Positions 34,306 to 44,134 of a stretch of 64,000 nucleotides of DNA are shown piece by piece. Both the position numbers and the translations under genes were made by a program. The stretch comes from Trifolium pratense (lineage: Eukaryota; Streptophyta; Magnoliopsida; Fabales; Fabaceae), in assembly GCF_020283565.1 (NCBI RefSeq), contig NC_060063.1, positions 48,630,856 to 48,694,855 on the forward strand. Reading direction: 5' to 3'. The notes beneath the pieces are model-generated. The model ran no database searches, was not told where the DNA came from, and worked only from the letters and a program-made list of their open reading frames with translations. Numbering within the stretch: the first letter of the stretch is position 1; the number at the start of each line of letters is the position of its first letter.

Positions 34306-35763
34306 ATGGCTTCTCCTCTGTTTTTCCTCCTCCTCATCACACTCTCCATTTCACATCCTTCATCACAAATGATCCTATTACCCCTAACACACTCACTTTC
34401 CAAAACCCAATTCAACACAACCCACCACCTCCTCAAATCCACCACCACTCACTCCACATCACGCTTCCACCACCACTACAAAAACCACCACCAACTCTCT
34501 CTTCCACTCTCACCAGGAACCGATTACACTCTCTCCTTCAACTTCGGCCCCTACTCCCAACCCATAACTCTCTACATGGACACAGGAAGTGACCTTGTCT
34601 GGTTCCCCTGCACCCCATTCAACTGCATACTCTGCGAATTCAAACCAAACCCTTCACCTTCATCTTCTTCTCCACCCACCAACATCTCTCACAGCACCCC
34701 CATTTCATGCAACTCCAAAGCATGCTCTACAGCACACAACTCCGTCTCTTCCTCCGATCTCTGCACAATGGCTCATTGTCCATTAGACTCCATTGAAACA
34801 AAAGATTGCGGTTCTTTTCACTGTCCACCTTTTTACTATGCTTACGGCGATGGAAGCTTAATAGCTTCACTCTATCATGATACCCTTTCACTTTCTTCTC
34901 TCAAATTTCGAAACTTTACATTCGGTTGTGCTCACACCACTTTTTCAGAACCCACCGGTGTTGCTGGGTTTGGTCGTGGATTGTTATCTCTCCCTGCTCA
35001 GTTAGCTTCTCATTCTCCTCAACTTGGTAACCGTTTCTCTTATTGCTTAGTTTCTCATTCTTTTCGCCATGAACGAGTTAGAAAACCGAGTCCACTCATT
35101 CTGGGTCGTTATGAAGATGAAAAACAGAGTAATGGTGATGAAGTTGTTGAGTTTGTTTATACTTCAATGCTTGATAATCCAAAGCATTCTTATTTTTACT
35201 GTGTTGGATTGAAAGGAATTAGTATCGGAAAAAAGATGATTCCGGCGCCGGAGATTTTAAGGAGGGTGAATAAAAGAGGTGACGGTGGTGTAGTTGTGGA
35301 TTCCGGTACGACGTTCACGATGTTGCCGGTGGGGTTTTATGATTCTGTGGTGGCGGAGTTTGACCGTCGTGTTGGGAAAGTCAACCGGCGAGCTAGTGAG
35401 ATTGAGATGAAAACAGGGCTTTCGCCGTGTTATTATTTGGACGCGGCGGCGGCGGTGGAAGTTCCGGCGGTGACGTTGCGTTTTGTTGGGGTGAATTCAA
35501 GTGTGGTGTTGCCTAGGAAGAATTATTTTTATGAGTTTTTGGACGGTGGAGATGGAGTGAGGAGGAAAGAGAGAGTGGGGTGTTTGATGTTGATGAACGG
35601 TGGAGATGAGTTTGAAGTGAGTGGTGGTGGACCTGGTGCAATACTTGGGAATTATCAACAGCAGGGATTTGAAGTTGAGTATGATCTTGAAAAGAAGCGC
35701 GTGGGTTTTGCTAGAAGAAAATGCGCGTCGCTTTGGGATCGGCTTAATCGCGACAAAAACTAG
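34306..35763 (+). CDS. secreted aspartyl protease (A1 family, At4g16563-like)
   Basis: Intronless 485-residue pepsin-family protease. A hydrophobic signal peptide (LFFLLLITLSIS) is followed by a propeptide. The two catalytic motifs are DTGSDLVWF (Asp about 92) and DSGTTFTML (Asp about 332). A Cys-rich insert follows the first (PCTPFNCILCEF and further Cys pairs), typical of plant atypical or nepenthesin-like enzymes. YGDGS marks the flap and the end has GAILGNYQQQGFEVEYDL. It probably acts in the cell wall or apoplast. The start ATG has context CAAAAATGGC. It best resembles Arabidopsis At4g16563, whose genomic neighbour At4g16570 is PRMT7, as here. The frame is complete and undamaged. A Tat-type element sits 260 bp downstream. 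Confidence 0.93.
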   Translation: MASPLFFLLLITLSISHPSSQMILLPLTHSLSKTQFNTTHHLLKSTTTHSTSRFHHHYKNHHQLSLPLSPGTDYTLSFNFGPYSQPITLYMDTGSDLVWFPCTPFNCILCEFKPNPSPSSSSPPTNISHSTPISCNSKACSTAHNSVSSSDLCTMAHCPLDSIETKDCGSFHCPPFYYAYGDGSLIASLYHDTLSLSSLKFRNFTFGCAHTTFSEPTGVAGFGRGLLSLPAQLASHSPQLGNRFSYCLVSHSFRHERVRKPSPLILGRYEDEKQSNGDEVVEFVYTSMLDNPKHSYFYCVGLKGISIGKKMIPAPEILRRVNKRGDGGVVVDSGTTFTMLPVGFYDSVVAEFDRRVGKVNRRASEIEMKTGLSPCYYLDAAAAVEVPAVTLRFVGVNSSVVLPRKNYFYEFLDGGDGVRRKERVGCLMLMNGGDEFEVSGGGPGAILGNYQQQGFEVEYDLEKKRVGFARRKCASLWDRLNRDKN

Positions 35764-36026
35764 TGTAAAAATTTGAAATAAATCATACACTCGTGTGCTC
35801 TTCAGTTCAGGGGGAATGTATGCATGCATTGCTTTTTTTTTTCCTTCTTATATTAAGAATTTGAAAAAGTATTAACATTTGAAAAAATATAACTCCTACT
35901 TTTTAGAAAAAGGGTAAACGATATTCGCGGGACACTAATTAAGCACATTAGAAAGAAATTTATGTCTTAAAATTTGTATATTTAATATTTTAAAAATGTA
36001 AAAGATATTTTATCAACAATAATTAT

Positions 36027-36428
36027 TGTTCTGGGCCGAGCATCGAGCTCGAGCATCAGAAGGTGTCGAACATACGCGATCCGAGCAAGACTCCAACGGT
36101 CTGATACTCTTACGTATTGTAACGGCCGAAAATCGGAATGATGAGCATTTACTGCACATCAAGGCCTCCAAGCCGTTTTCCGGCAGCCACTTGATGGCCA
36201 TTAATGCCATCAAGGGCCTTAGCCCAGCGCTGGGGGCTATATATATGCATCTCCACTTCATTTGCAAGGTACGCATTATTTTAGCTAAGAAAACCTCCAC
36301 AAACACAAACTGATTTGAGCGTCGGAGTGCCTGCAGGTACACAACCCCCCTCCGCTTCAACAGGGGTCTCAACGCTCTCAACCACCGCAAACGCCGGCGA
36401 AGTCGCATCATTCTGGTCAACACGATCA
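36027..36428 (+). repeat. 5-prime LTR of the Tat-type element
   Basis: 402 bp, TG...CA. Contains CTATATATATGCATC, a likely TATA box, around 36238. Confidence 0.92.
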
Positions 36429-36429
36429 G

Positions 36430-36447
36430 TGGCGCCGTCTGTGGGGA
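36430..36447 (+). other. primer binding site of the Tat-type element
   Basis: TGGCGCCGTCTGTGGGGA begins two bases after the 5-prime LTR, the normal position and start (TGG) for a tRNA primer site. The donor tRNA is not certain. Confidence 0.75.
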
Positions 36448-36513
36448 CCATTAGTTTCCCTGTTTAACCAAACCAAAAACTAAACTTCCTTCAAAACACC
36501 TTCTTCACGACCA

Positions 36514-39500
36514 ATGGCTGGCGTTAACAACCATCAAATCCTGGAGCACGTGGCGGAGAACAACGCTCAACCAATGGACTACGCGCCGTACCACCCGCGC
36601 CAGTTCGCCTCCGTAACGGAAGATGGCCAAGAGGGGCAAGACGCACACTACGAGCCCTACAACCCAGAAGAACCGCAGATCCCTGTGGCTACCCCGCCAC
36701 AGGCGACTCCGGCAGTAGCTGTCCCTCCGGGCGTTCCCATGCAGGAAATGATGGCTGCGCTGGTTAATGCAATCAACCGCCAGTCGGACTTATTGCTGCA
36801 GCAGAACCAGCGATACGAGCAGCAGAATCAAAGGCTCGAGCAGCAAAGCCGTCGCATCGACGCAATTGCTGAATCGAGGGTTACGGCGCAAGCTCGCCCA
36901 GCTCGCCGTTCACCCACACCTGTGAGGAGCAGAACCTACTCCAGGTCACGCTCACCACCTCGCCACAGAAGTGAAAGGAGGTCGAGCCCAAGGAGAAACG
37001 AGGCAATATCTCGAAACTCCACCCCGCCGAGGAGACATTCCCCTAGAAGGGACAACCCTCCTCGCCGCCAAAGGAACCGATCCCCGGAAGAAAGGGACAG
37101 TCACCAAGGCCCCCTCTCCCGAAGGATCCGAGAACTCCCCCTGCCGGTCGGACTCGAGAAACCACCGGCAATGGATACCTACGATGGCTCGACAGATCCG
37201 GACGAACACATCGAAAATCTTGAAGCTCTCCTCGAGTACAGAAATGTACGAGGCTCTATCAAGTGTAAGCTCTTTCCCACAACTCTGAGGAAAGGCGCTA
37301 TGGCTTGGTACAAGAGCTTGGCGCCAGGATCCATAGACTCTTGGACGGACCTGTGCGCCCGCTTCCGGGCTCACTTCACTTCCTCGAGGCGTCATCCAAA
37401 AACGGAAGCAACCCTCGAAGCCATTATCCAAGGCGAGAACGAGCCTCTAAGGGCCTACCTCGAACGGTTCAACAAAGCAGCCGTAGAAGTGAAGGTCGAG
37501 GAGAGCATGAAGCTGTATCTCCTCGACAGGGGATTACATCCGGACAGCGACTTTGCTAAAGCTGTCGGTATCGAAGAGCCGAAGACGCTGGATGCATTCT
37601 TCGAAAAGGCGAAGAAGTACATTGCCTACGAGGAGAAACAGAGGGCCAAAGATCTAAGAAGGCCTAAAAGTCAAGAAAAAACCAGGAACCATGAAAAGGA
37701 TGAAGCTGGAACCTCGCGAAGAGGTAGCGAAAAGCAAAAGGAGGAAAGGATTAAAGATTCCAAACCTCCTCGGGGAAAATTCACAACATACACTCCACTG
37801 AATGCGTCAAGAGATCGCATTTTCGCCGAAGTCTCCGCTGCGGACTTCAAAAAGGCTGGGATCCACTTCCCAAGACAGCAGCCCATGAAGGCAAATACTG
37901 ATAGGACGAAATTTTGTCGCTATCATAAAAGCCATGGACACGTCACTGAGGACTGTGTCCACTTAAAAGATGCCATCGAGATTCTGATACAAAAGGGCTA
38001 TGCCCGAAAATATATTCAGAACGACGAACAAGGACAACAACAACAACAACGACGAGAACCTCAAGAGGTCGCAATGGCCATTGATGTTCCCGAACAGGAA
38101 AACAGAGGCATCGTCCCTCAAGCACTCGCTTTCTCGGCACCTGAGATTCCACTCCCATCCCCGAGGTCAGACGAGGGAGCACTCATGAGGCATTTCAACG
38201 CCCACCTAAATGGCTCATGGGAAAACTTCCCAAAAGCACTGGTGATAACAGGGGGAGGCCTAAACAAAATCACCCTCGGATCGGTGAAAAGAAAGTTCGA
38301 GGAGCTGGAAAACGTTTGCTCAGTGACTCCCATCACCGTCTCCAAACCTGAGAAAGACTCCGACCCGCTGGCCTTCTACAAATCAGAAGTTCCTGGGGGC
38401 TCGCCAAACTATCAGATACCACTGTTGGTAAGGGCTCGTATGGAGAACTTCGACGTCCACCGCATCCTCGTAGATCAGGGGAGCTCGTGCGACGTAATGT
38501 ACTCGGGGCTATTCAAAACTCTACAGCTGTCGGAGAAGAACTTGGTTCCATATGTAGGACCCGACCTTCAGGGGTTCAACGGGTCGACTACCAAGCCTTG
38601 GGGATACGTGGACCTCATCGTCACCTTCGGCGAGGAAAAGGCTATGAAATCCGTGAGGACGCAATTCATGGTCGTCGACTGTCCCTCGCTGTACAACTGC
38701 ATCATCGGCAGAACTACTTTAGCGGAGCTGTTTGCTGTGTCGTCCACCGTTCACTTGAAGCTGAAATACTACACACCGGACGGCCAGGTCGCCACCGTCA
38801 ACGGCGACATAGCTGCTGCGAGGAGATGCTTCGAGGCTGCGGCAAAAAATCTGAGCACCGTGGCAACCCCCAAGAAAACTGAAAAGAAAAATCCGGGGGT
38901 AAACACTATTGGAGGTTCCGTTGACATAGATGCTCGACTCACAAAAAAGGAGCATCAGGAAGAGAAGCAGAAGGACCTCACCGAGGCTGAAAAGAAAATC
39001 TACCGCCCAATTCCGGACGGAGATTTCGAGCTGGTACCCTTGGGCGAAGACCCCCTCAAAGGGATCAAGATTGGAACTGGGCTCCCCGACTTGGTCAAAA
39101 AGCAACTGATCGCCTGCCTGAAGGACAATGCTGAACTGTTCGCCTGGAGCGCTGCAGAGATGCCTGGTATCGACCCTGAGGTCGCCTGTCACCAGTTGAC
39201 TTTAGATCCTAGGGCTAGTGCCGTTGTCCAGCGGCGTAGGAAGCAGTCTCCCGAAAAAGCGGAGGCTGCTGAAAAAGCTGTAAAAGACCTCCTCGAGGCA
39301 AATTTCATTTCGGAAGCTAGGTATACCACCTGGCTATCCAATGTTGTACTTGTTAAGAAATCGAATGGAAAATGGCGCATGTGTGTTGATTATACCGATC
39401 TTAATAGGGCTTGCCCTAAAGATGCTTACCCTTTACCTAACATAGACAAACTAGTAGATAATTCATCAGGATTTAAATTACTATCGTTTATGGACGCGTA

Positions 39501-41346
39501 CTCGGGTTATAATCAAATAAAAATGGCTGAAATCGATAAAAAGAAAACAGCGTTTATGACCGAATCCGGTAATTATTATTACAACGTAATGCCTTTCGGG
39601 CTTAAAAACGCAGGCGCCACATACCAAAGGATGATGAACAAAGTCTTCAATAATGAAATCGGTGACATGCTCGAAGTCTACATGGATGATATGATCGTCA
39701 AATCCGAAGAGGAAGTCGATCATACAGCCCATCTAAAAAGAGTATTCGACCAAGCGAGAAAGTATAACATGAGATTCAATCCTGAAAAATGCACGTTCGG
39801 CGTAAAAGCTGGGAAATTCCTCGGGTTTTACTTAACCGAAAGAGGAATCGAAGCTAATCCCGATAAATGCAGAGCATTCTTTGAATTCCCTACGCCGGAC
39901 TCAAAGAAATCAATCCAATCGTTAAACAGAATGCTCACAGCCTTATCTCGTTTTGTCGCAAAATCCGCTCAACACGCGCTACCTTTATTCAAATTACTTC
40001 GAAAAGAATCCGCATTCGAATGGACAAAGGAATGCGAGGATGCGCTACAACACTTAAAACGAGCACTATCCGAACCCCCAGTCCTAACGCGACCCAACGA
40101 AGGGGAAACCCTATATCTTTATCTCGCCGTAGCATCGGAGGCCATTAGCGCCGTTCTCATAAGAGAAACCGAGCAAGGGCAAAAACCCGTTTATTTCGTG
40201 AGTAAGGCTCTGCAAGGACCAGAACTCCGATACTTACAGATTGAAAAAACGGCCTTAGCAGTAGTCATGGCCGCGAGGAAGCTAAGACACTATTTCTTAG
40301 CTCACTCCATCGTGGTTCGAACTGATCAACCGATTAAGCAACTCCTTGCGAGGCCGGATATGACAGGACGAATGCTAAAATGGTCGCTCGAGTTGTCCGA
40401 ATTCGAAATCTTTTTCGAAAGCAGAAAGGCTTTAAAAGCCCAAGTGCTAGCAGACTTCATAGCCGAGATGACCACACCATCTACCCCGGACAAAAACAAA
40501 TGGACCATCTTCGTAGATGGATCCTCGAATCCACAAGGGAGTGGTGCAGGTATCATACTCGAAAGCGGTGAAGGAGCGCTCATAGAAGTTTCACTCGAAC
40601 TCGCCTTTCCAACCACAAACAACCAAGCCGAATACGAAGCCTTCCTGGCAGGATTAAGGCTGGCTCAGGATATGGAAGCCGAGGAAATTAAGATATTCAC
40701 GGACTCACAACTCGTCGCATCACAAATAAACGGAGAGTACCAAACAAAAGACGAGCGACTCACGGAATACTTAAACTTGATCAAAGAAAAATTAACCAAA
40801 TTCAGACAAACCGAAGTCAAGCACGTTCCCCGCGAACACAATGCAAGAGCAGATATTTTATCAAAGCTCGCAAGCACTAAGAAAAAGAAGGGCGGAAATC
40901 AATCGCTTATTCAGGAAACGCTATCCAAACCAAGCATAGTGAAACCCACCGAGGTATTCCTGATATGCGAAATCAACGCCGACAGCTGGATGACACCCGT
41001 GTTCGAATTTTTGAATACCGGAAACCTCCCACTTGACAAGAAGGAGGCGGCTAAGGTTAAAAGAAGAGCCTGCGCATACGTAATCCTAAATAGAAAAATG
41101 TACCGCCGAGGATTTTCCATCCCTCTTCTAAGGTGTGTCGAGGAAAGCGAGGTAGCCTCGATCCTCGGCGAGATCCACGAAGGAGTAAACGGTCAGCACA
41201 TTGGTGGACGCTCCTTGGCCAGAAAAGCCTTGCGAGCGGGATTCTATTGGCCTACCATGGGGGGCTCCTGTTCTGGGCCGAGCATCGAGCTCGAGCATCA
41301 GAAGGTGTCGAACATACGCGATCCGAGCAAGACTCCAACGGTCTGA
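36514..41346 (+). CDS. gag-pol polyprotein, truncated at integrase
   Basis: 1610 codons without a stop. In order: an Arg/Ser-rich N-terminal region; a gag core with AMAWYKSLAPGSIDSW (about 262 on) and LRAYLERFNKAAVEVK; a zinc-knuckle-like CRYHKSHGHVTEDC (about 467); and an aspartic protease at ILVDQGSSCDVMY (about 650). Reverse transcriptase follows with LVKKSNGKWRMCVDY and the YMDDM box (about 1056), then RNase H with HYFLAHSIVVRTD, and a second RNase H starting WTIFVDGSSNPQGSG (1330). It ends in an integrase zinc-binding stretch (HEGVNGQHIGG...GFYWPTM). The D,D-35-E core is absent; the last 26 or so codons are LTR sequence. The element could supply RT and protease but not integrate alone. 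Confidence 0.92.
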   Translation: MAGVNNHQILEHVAENNAQPMDYAPYHPRQFASVTEDGQEGQDAHYEPYNPEEPQIPVATPPQATPAVAVPPGVPMQEMMAALVNAINRQSDLLLQQNQRYEQQNQRLEQQSRRIDAIAESRVTAQARPARRSPTPVRSRTYSRSRSPPRHRSERRSSPRRNEAISRNSTPPRRHSPRRDNPPRRQRNRSPEERDSHQGPLSRRIRELPLPVGLEKPPAMDTYDGSTDPDEHIENLEALLEYRNVRGSIKCKLFPTTLRKGAMAWYKSLAPGSIDSWTDLCARFRAHFTSSRRHPKTEATLEAIIQGENEPLRAYLERFNKAAVEVKVEESMKLYLLDRGLHPDSDFAKAVGIEEPKTLDAFFEKAKKYIAYEEKQRAKDLRRPKSQEKTRNHEKDEAGTSRRGSEKQKEERIKDSKPPRGKFTTYTPLNASRDRIFAEVSAADFKKAGIHFPRQQPMKANTDRTKFCRYHKSHGHVTEDCVHLKDAIEILIQKGYARKYIQNDEQGQQQQQRREPQEVAMAIDVPEQENRGIVPQALAFSAPEIPLPSPRSDEGALMRHFNAHLNGSWENFPKALVITGGGLNKITLGSVKRKFEELENVCSVTPITVSKPEKDSDPLAFYKSEVPGGSPNYQIPLLVRARMENFDVHRILVDQGSSCDVMYSGLFKTLQLSEKNLVPYVGPDLQGFNGSTTKPWGYVDLIVTFGEEKAMKSVRTQFMVVDCPSLYNCIIGRTTLAELFAVSSTVHLKLKYYTPDGQVATVNGDIAAARRCFEAAAKNLSTVATPKKTEKKNPGVNTIGGSVDIDARLTKKEHQEEKQKDLTEAEKKIYRPIPDGDFELVPLGEDPLKGIKIGTGLPDLVKKQLIACLKDNAELFAWSAAEMPGIDPEVACHQLTLDPRASAVVQRRRKQSPEKAEAAEKAVKDLLEANFISEARYTTWLSNVVLVKKSNGKWRMCVDYTDLNRACPKDAYPLPNIDKLVDNSSGFKLLSFMDAYSGYNQIKMAEIDKKKTAFMTESGNYYYNVMPFGLKNAGATYQRMMNKVFNNEIGDMLEVYMDDMIVKSEEEVDHTAHLKRVFDQARKYNMRFNPEKCTFGVKAGKFLGFYLTERGIEANPDKCRAFFEFPTPDSKKSIQSLNRMLTALSRFVAKSAQHALPLFKLLRKESAFEWTKECEDALQHLKRALSEPPVLTRPNEGETLYLYLAVASEAISAVLIRETEQGQKPVYFVSKALQGPELRYLQIEKTALAVVMAARKLRHYFLAHSIVVRTDQPIKQLLARPDMTGRMLKWSLELSEFEIFFESRKALKAQVLADFIAEMTTPSTPDKNKWTIFVDGSSNPQGSGAGIILESGEGALIEVSLELAFPTTNNQAEYEAFLAGLRLAQDMEAEEIKIFTDSQLVASQINGEYQTKDERLTEYLNLIKEKLTKFRQTEVKHVPREHNARADILSKLASTKKKKGGNQSLIQETLSKPSIVKPTEVFLICEINADSWMTPVFEFLNTGNLPLDKKEAAKVKRRACAYVILNRKMYRRGFSIPLLRCVEESEVASILGEIHEGVNGQHIGGRSLARKALRAGFYWPTMGGSCSGPSIELEHQKVSNIRDPSKTPTV

Positions 41347-41670
41347 TACTCTTACGTATTGTAACGGGCGAAAACCGGAATGATGAGCATTTACTGCACA
41401 TCAAGGCCTCCAAGCCGTTTTCCGGCAGCCACTTGATGGCCATTAATGCCATCAAGGGCCTTAGCCCAGCGCTGGGGGCTATATATATGCATCTCCACTT
41501 CATTTGCAAGGTACGCATTATTTTAGCTAAGAAAACCTCCACAAACACAAACTGACTTGAGCGTCGGAGTGCCTGCAGGTACACAACCCCCCTCCGCTTC
41601 AACAGGGGTCTCAACGCTCTCAACCACCGCAAATGCCGGCGAAGTCGCATCATTCTGGTCAACACGATTA
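41269..41670 (+). repeat. 3-prime LTR of the Tat-type element
   Basis: Near-identical copy of 36027-36428, directly preceded by GGGGGGCTCC, which can be read as the retained polypurine tract. Confidence 0.92.
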
Positions 41671-43429
41671 ATATGCTTAACAAATTTTCCAAAGATAGTA
41701 CTTAGCATGACTTTCTTTTATTGTTTGAATGAGAATTTTGAGTTGGAGAATTGTTTTAAGTTGATGAGGTGAGAGAACCCTCCTTACTGAACAATGTACA
41801 CAATCCAAGGTAAGAAATTACTAAATTCCAAGATGATGAGTTAAATTCTCTTAAATCAGTTTGGGCCATCCCGAGAGAGATGTAGGTGGGGGACCTTTGC
41901 TACTGATTTCGGATAGATTTGTCGCCAGATTACAAGATTTTCTGATGTTTTTTCGCAGAAAAATACTTGTGATAAAATTTAGGTTTTTTTTTTTTTGTTA
42001 AGAAGCTAAAAAAATTGGTTTAAGAGAGCACATCTCATTTACATCTTTGATCAATACAACATGAATATGATATGATACTTAACTTAAAAACTTTTTAATG
42101 AGGTTTACATAGTGTAAAAAATCAGAGTAACAGATAGGTTCGTCAATAATACTCATATCCTTAGTCAACAAGAGACCCTTTTATATAGTACTCCATCCGA
42201 CCACAATTACAATCAAAATTAGATTTTTTAGACCCATTCAATAATTTATGTATTTGGACTATAATACAAATCATATACATTTGTTATTCAGTGAATCTAA
42301 AAAAAAATGCATTTTTGCTTATATTTATAACTACACAATTCAACAAACAATACCCATTTAGTTGCATTCATAAAAAATATGCTCTATTTGTCTCCTTTAT
42401 CCGGAGTTCGAACTTTGATTCGTGCATATAAAATACTCTTACGTTGCTTAGTAAACAACGCTACCATATGGTATGTAACATCCTAATTTTTATTATTAGG
42501 ATTATTTATTTATTTGTGGTTAATTGATTTAATTATTTACGTGTTTGTTCATATAATTATTATTTATTCATTTGTGTTTATTTTACTACGGAGGGTATTA
42601 TAGTCATTATTGAATATTAATTAGTTGAAAGTTTAGGCTAAGTTAGAGTGATAATGGTTAATGAGTAGAAATTAAGTAATTAGGCTAGAATGAGTATGTG
42701 AAATGTTTGATGTCGCGAGAGACTTTGATGGATTTTGTTACGAAATGAATTTCGTGACACTTTTTAGTTGAAAATATAAATACTACACTTTTCAAACAAT
42801 CTCACTCAAAATCCTCATATTCTACTAGAGAGTTTTTTTTTTCCATATTGCCGCCACGACTCAAGTCTTCTCTTACAACTTGCTATATTGTCCATTCTTA
42901 TAATTATATGTCACTTTTCAATCAATTGTACATAATTTCTTTTGAAAAACGATCAATTATATACGTATATGCATCCGTCAGAACAAAAATTAAAATGATT
43001 TAAAAATCAATATGTGTTCCAATGACATAGAACTTAAAAATCAAATTTTTGTATTAGAAAAACAACAACTTTAAAAAAGTTCAATGCAAAATTTTTAAGA
43101 CTAGTTTTCTCCTATTTTTTATTTTATTTTTTTTCTTTCACCACTAGTATAACTTGATTCGAATTCAGTTATGAAATCAAATGATTTCACCTCATCTCAA
43201 TCACAGTTGTGGAGATCGAACCATAATCATTCAAACCAAGTTCAACACCATTCACAATTAAACAACTAAAAATGGGTAATATTCTCCTATTAGGGTGTTT
43301 TATTATTATTGAATTGAAAGAGCTTTTTCTTCCTAATTTTATTTCTGTATTTATCTTATTTCTATTCTCTCATCTCCTAAGTTGTAACCCTAGCCGTCAC
43401 CTTTTTTCTTCTTCTTAATTTATAAGAGA
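41671..43429. other. intergenic, no gene recognised
   Basis: AT-rich sequence. Fragments such as ACTCCATCCGACCACAATTA (42189) resemble degenerate Stowaway ends. No frame of interest. Confidence 0.3.
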
Positions 43430-43905
43430 GGGGTGATTTCAGGTCAAATCTTGACCTAAAATCACCCCTCCAAATTGTTTTTTCTTTCTCGTTGTTAAAT
43501 AAGTGTGATTTTTCACATATTTGTTTGATTTTGTGTTATTTGTTATCCCGTCCTTGTGCGGTGTATTCTGTTGTGCCGTCTTTGTGCGGTATATTTTGTT
43601 TTCCCGTCTTTGTGCGGTGTTCATTTGTTTCAGGTTGAAGGATTAGATCCGATCAAGTACAAATCTATCCAATGTCGACTTTTGTGTCATCAACGCTGCA
43701 GATCTGGGGGCATGGACATTCCAGACACTTCAATATAGTCATATATGTAAGCTTATGTAATTTGCCGTTTTATGCTATTAACATGAATGTGAGTTTGTTT
43801 GCAGATTCATCCTTTTTGTTTTTAGCAAATTTGAATTTGTATTATATCGATGTACTCTATCAATTTGAATGAATGAATATCTTTTATTTTTAGTCAAAAA
43901 AAAAA
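43430..43905 (+). repeat. retroposon-like repeat with hairpin and minisatellite
   Basis: Begins with a hairpin (GGGGTGATTTCAGGTCAA / TTGACCTAAAATCACCCC, one mismatch). It then carries about three copies of a 30-bp unit around CCGTC(C/T)TTGTGCGGTGT(A)TT (43548-43625) and ends in TTTATTTTTAGTC plus a poly-A run (43893-43905). The A-rich end suggests a non-LTR-type retroposon. Limits are approximate and no coding domain was recognised. Confidence 0.4.
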
Positions 43906-44134
43906 AAAGTTTCAACGCACGTTGATACTGACACTCTCACTTTCACACCGCCACATAGAAATTTAGAAAACCAAAAGAAAAAGGAAATAAAACTGAAATC
44001 CCTGTCATAATAATCATAATCGCATTTTCCCAAACTTCTCGATCTGGATCTCTATCTCCCTCCATTTTCACATCAAAACGCACTTTCTCGAATATTCTCA
44101 CAATAATCACTTTTTCTGCTTCAATTACTCCGAT
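43906..44134 (+). promoter_or_regulatory. VAP27 promoter and 5-prime UTR region
   Basis: C/T-rich leader (TCTCTATCTCCCTCC...CACTTTCTCG) directly before the VAP27 ATG. No clear TATA box, so the proximal promoter is probably pyrimidine-patch type. The retroposon poly-A end lies only 230 bases upstream of the start codon. Confidence 0.4.

Larger units (their letters stand above)
36027..41670 (+). mobile_element. Ty3/gypsy LTR retrotransposon, Tat-type, internally deleted
   Basis: Two 402-bp LTRs (36027-36428, 41269-41670) start TGTTCTGGGCCGAGC. The primer site TGGCGCCGTCTGTGGGGA follows at 36430. One long gag-pol frame fills the interior, with a second RNase H typical of the Tat lineage. The integrase core is missing, and the frame runs straight through a GGGGGGCTCC purine/pyrimidine tract (41259-41268) into the 3-prime LTR. 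By eye the LTRs differ at only about four positions. The 3-prime LTR ends TA rather than CA, and I found no target duplication. Confidence 0.92.

Noticed and set aside
33972..34592. 206-codon frame before and overlapping the aspartyl protease
   Set aside because: It overlaps the protease's first 290 bases in another frame and has no known motif; the Pro/His-rich end is a shadow of the signal and propeptide region.
36013..36423. 136-codon minus-strand frame, repeated at 41252
   Set aside because: Both copies are antisense of the LTRs of the Tat element.
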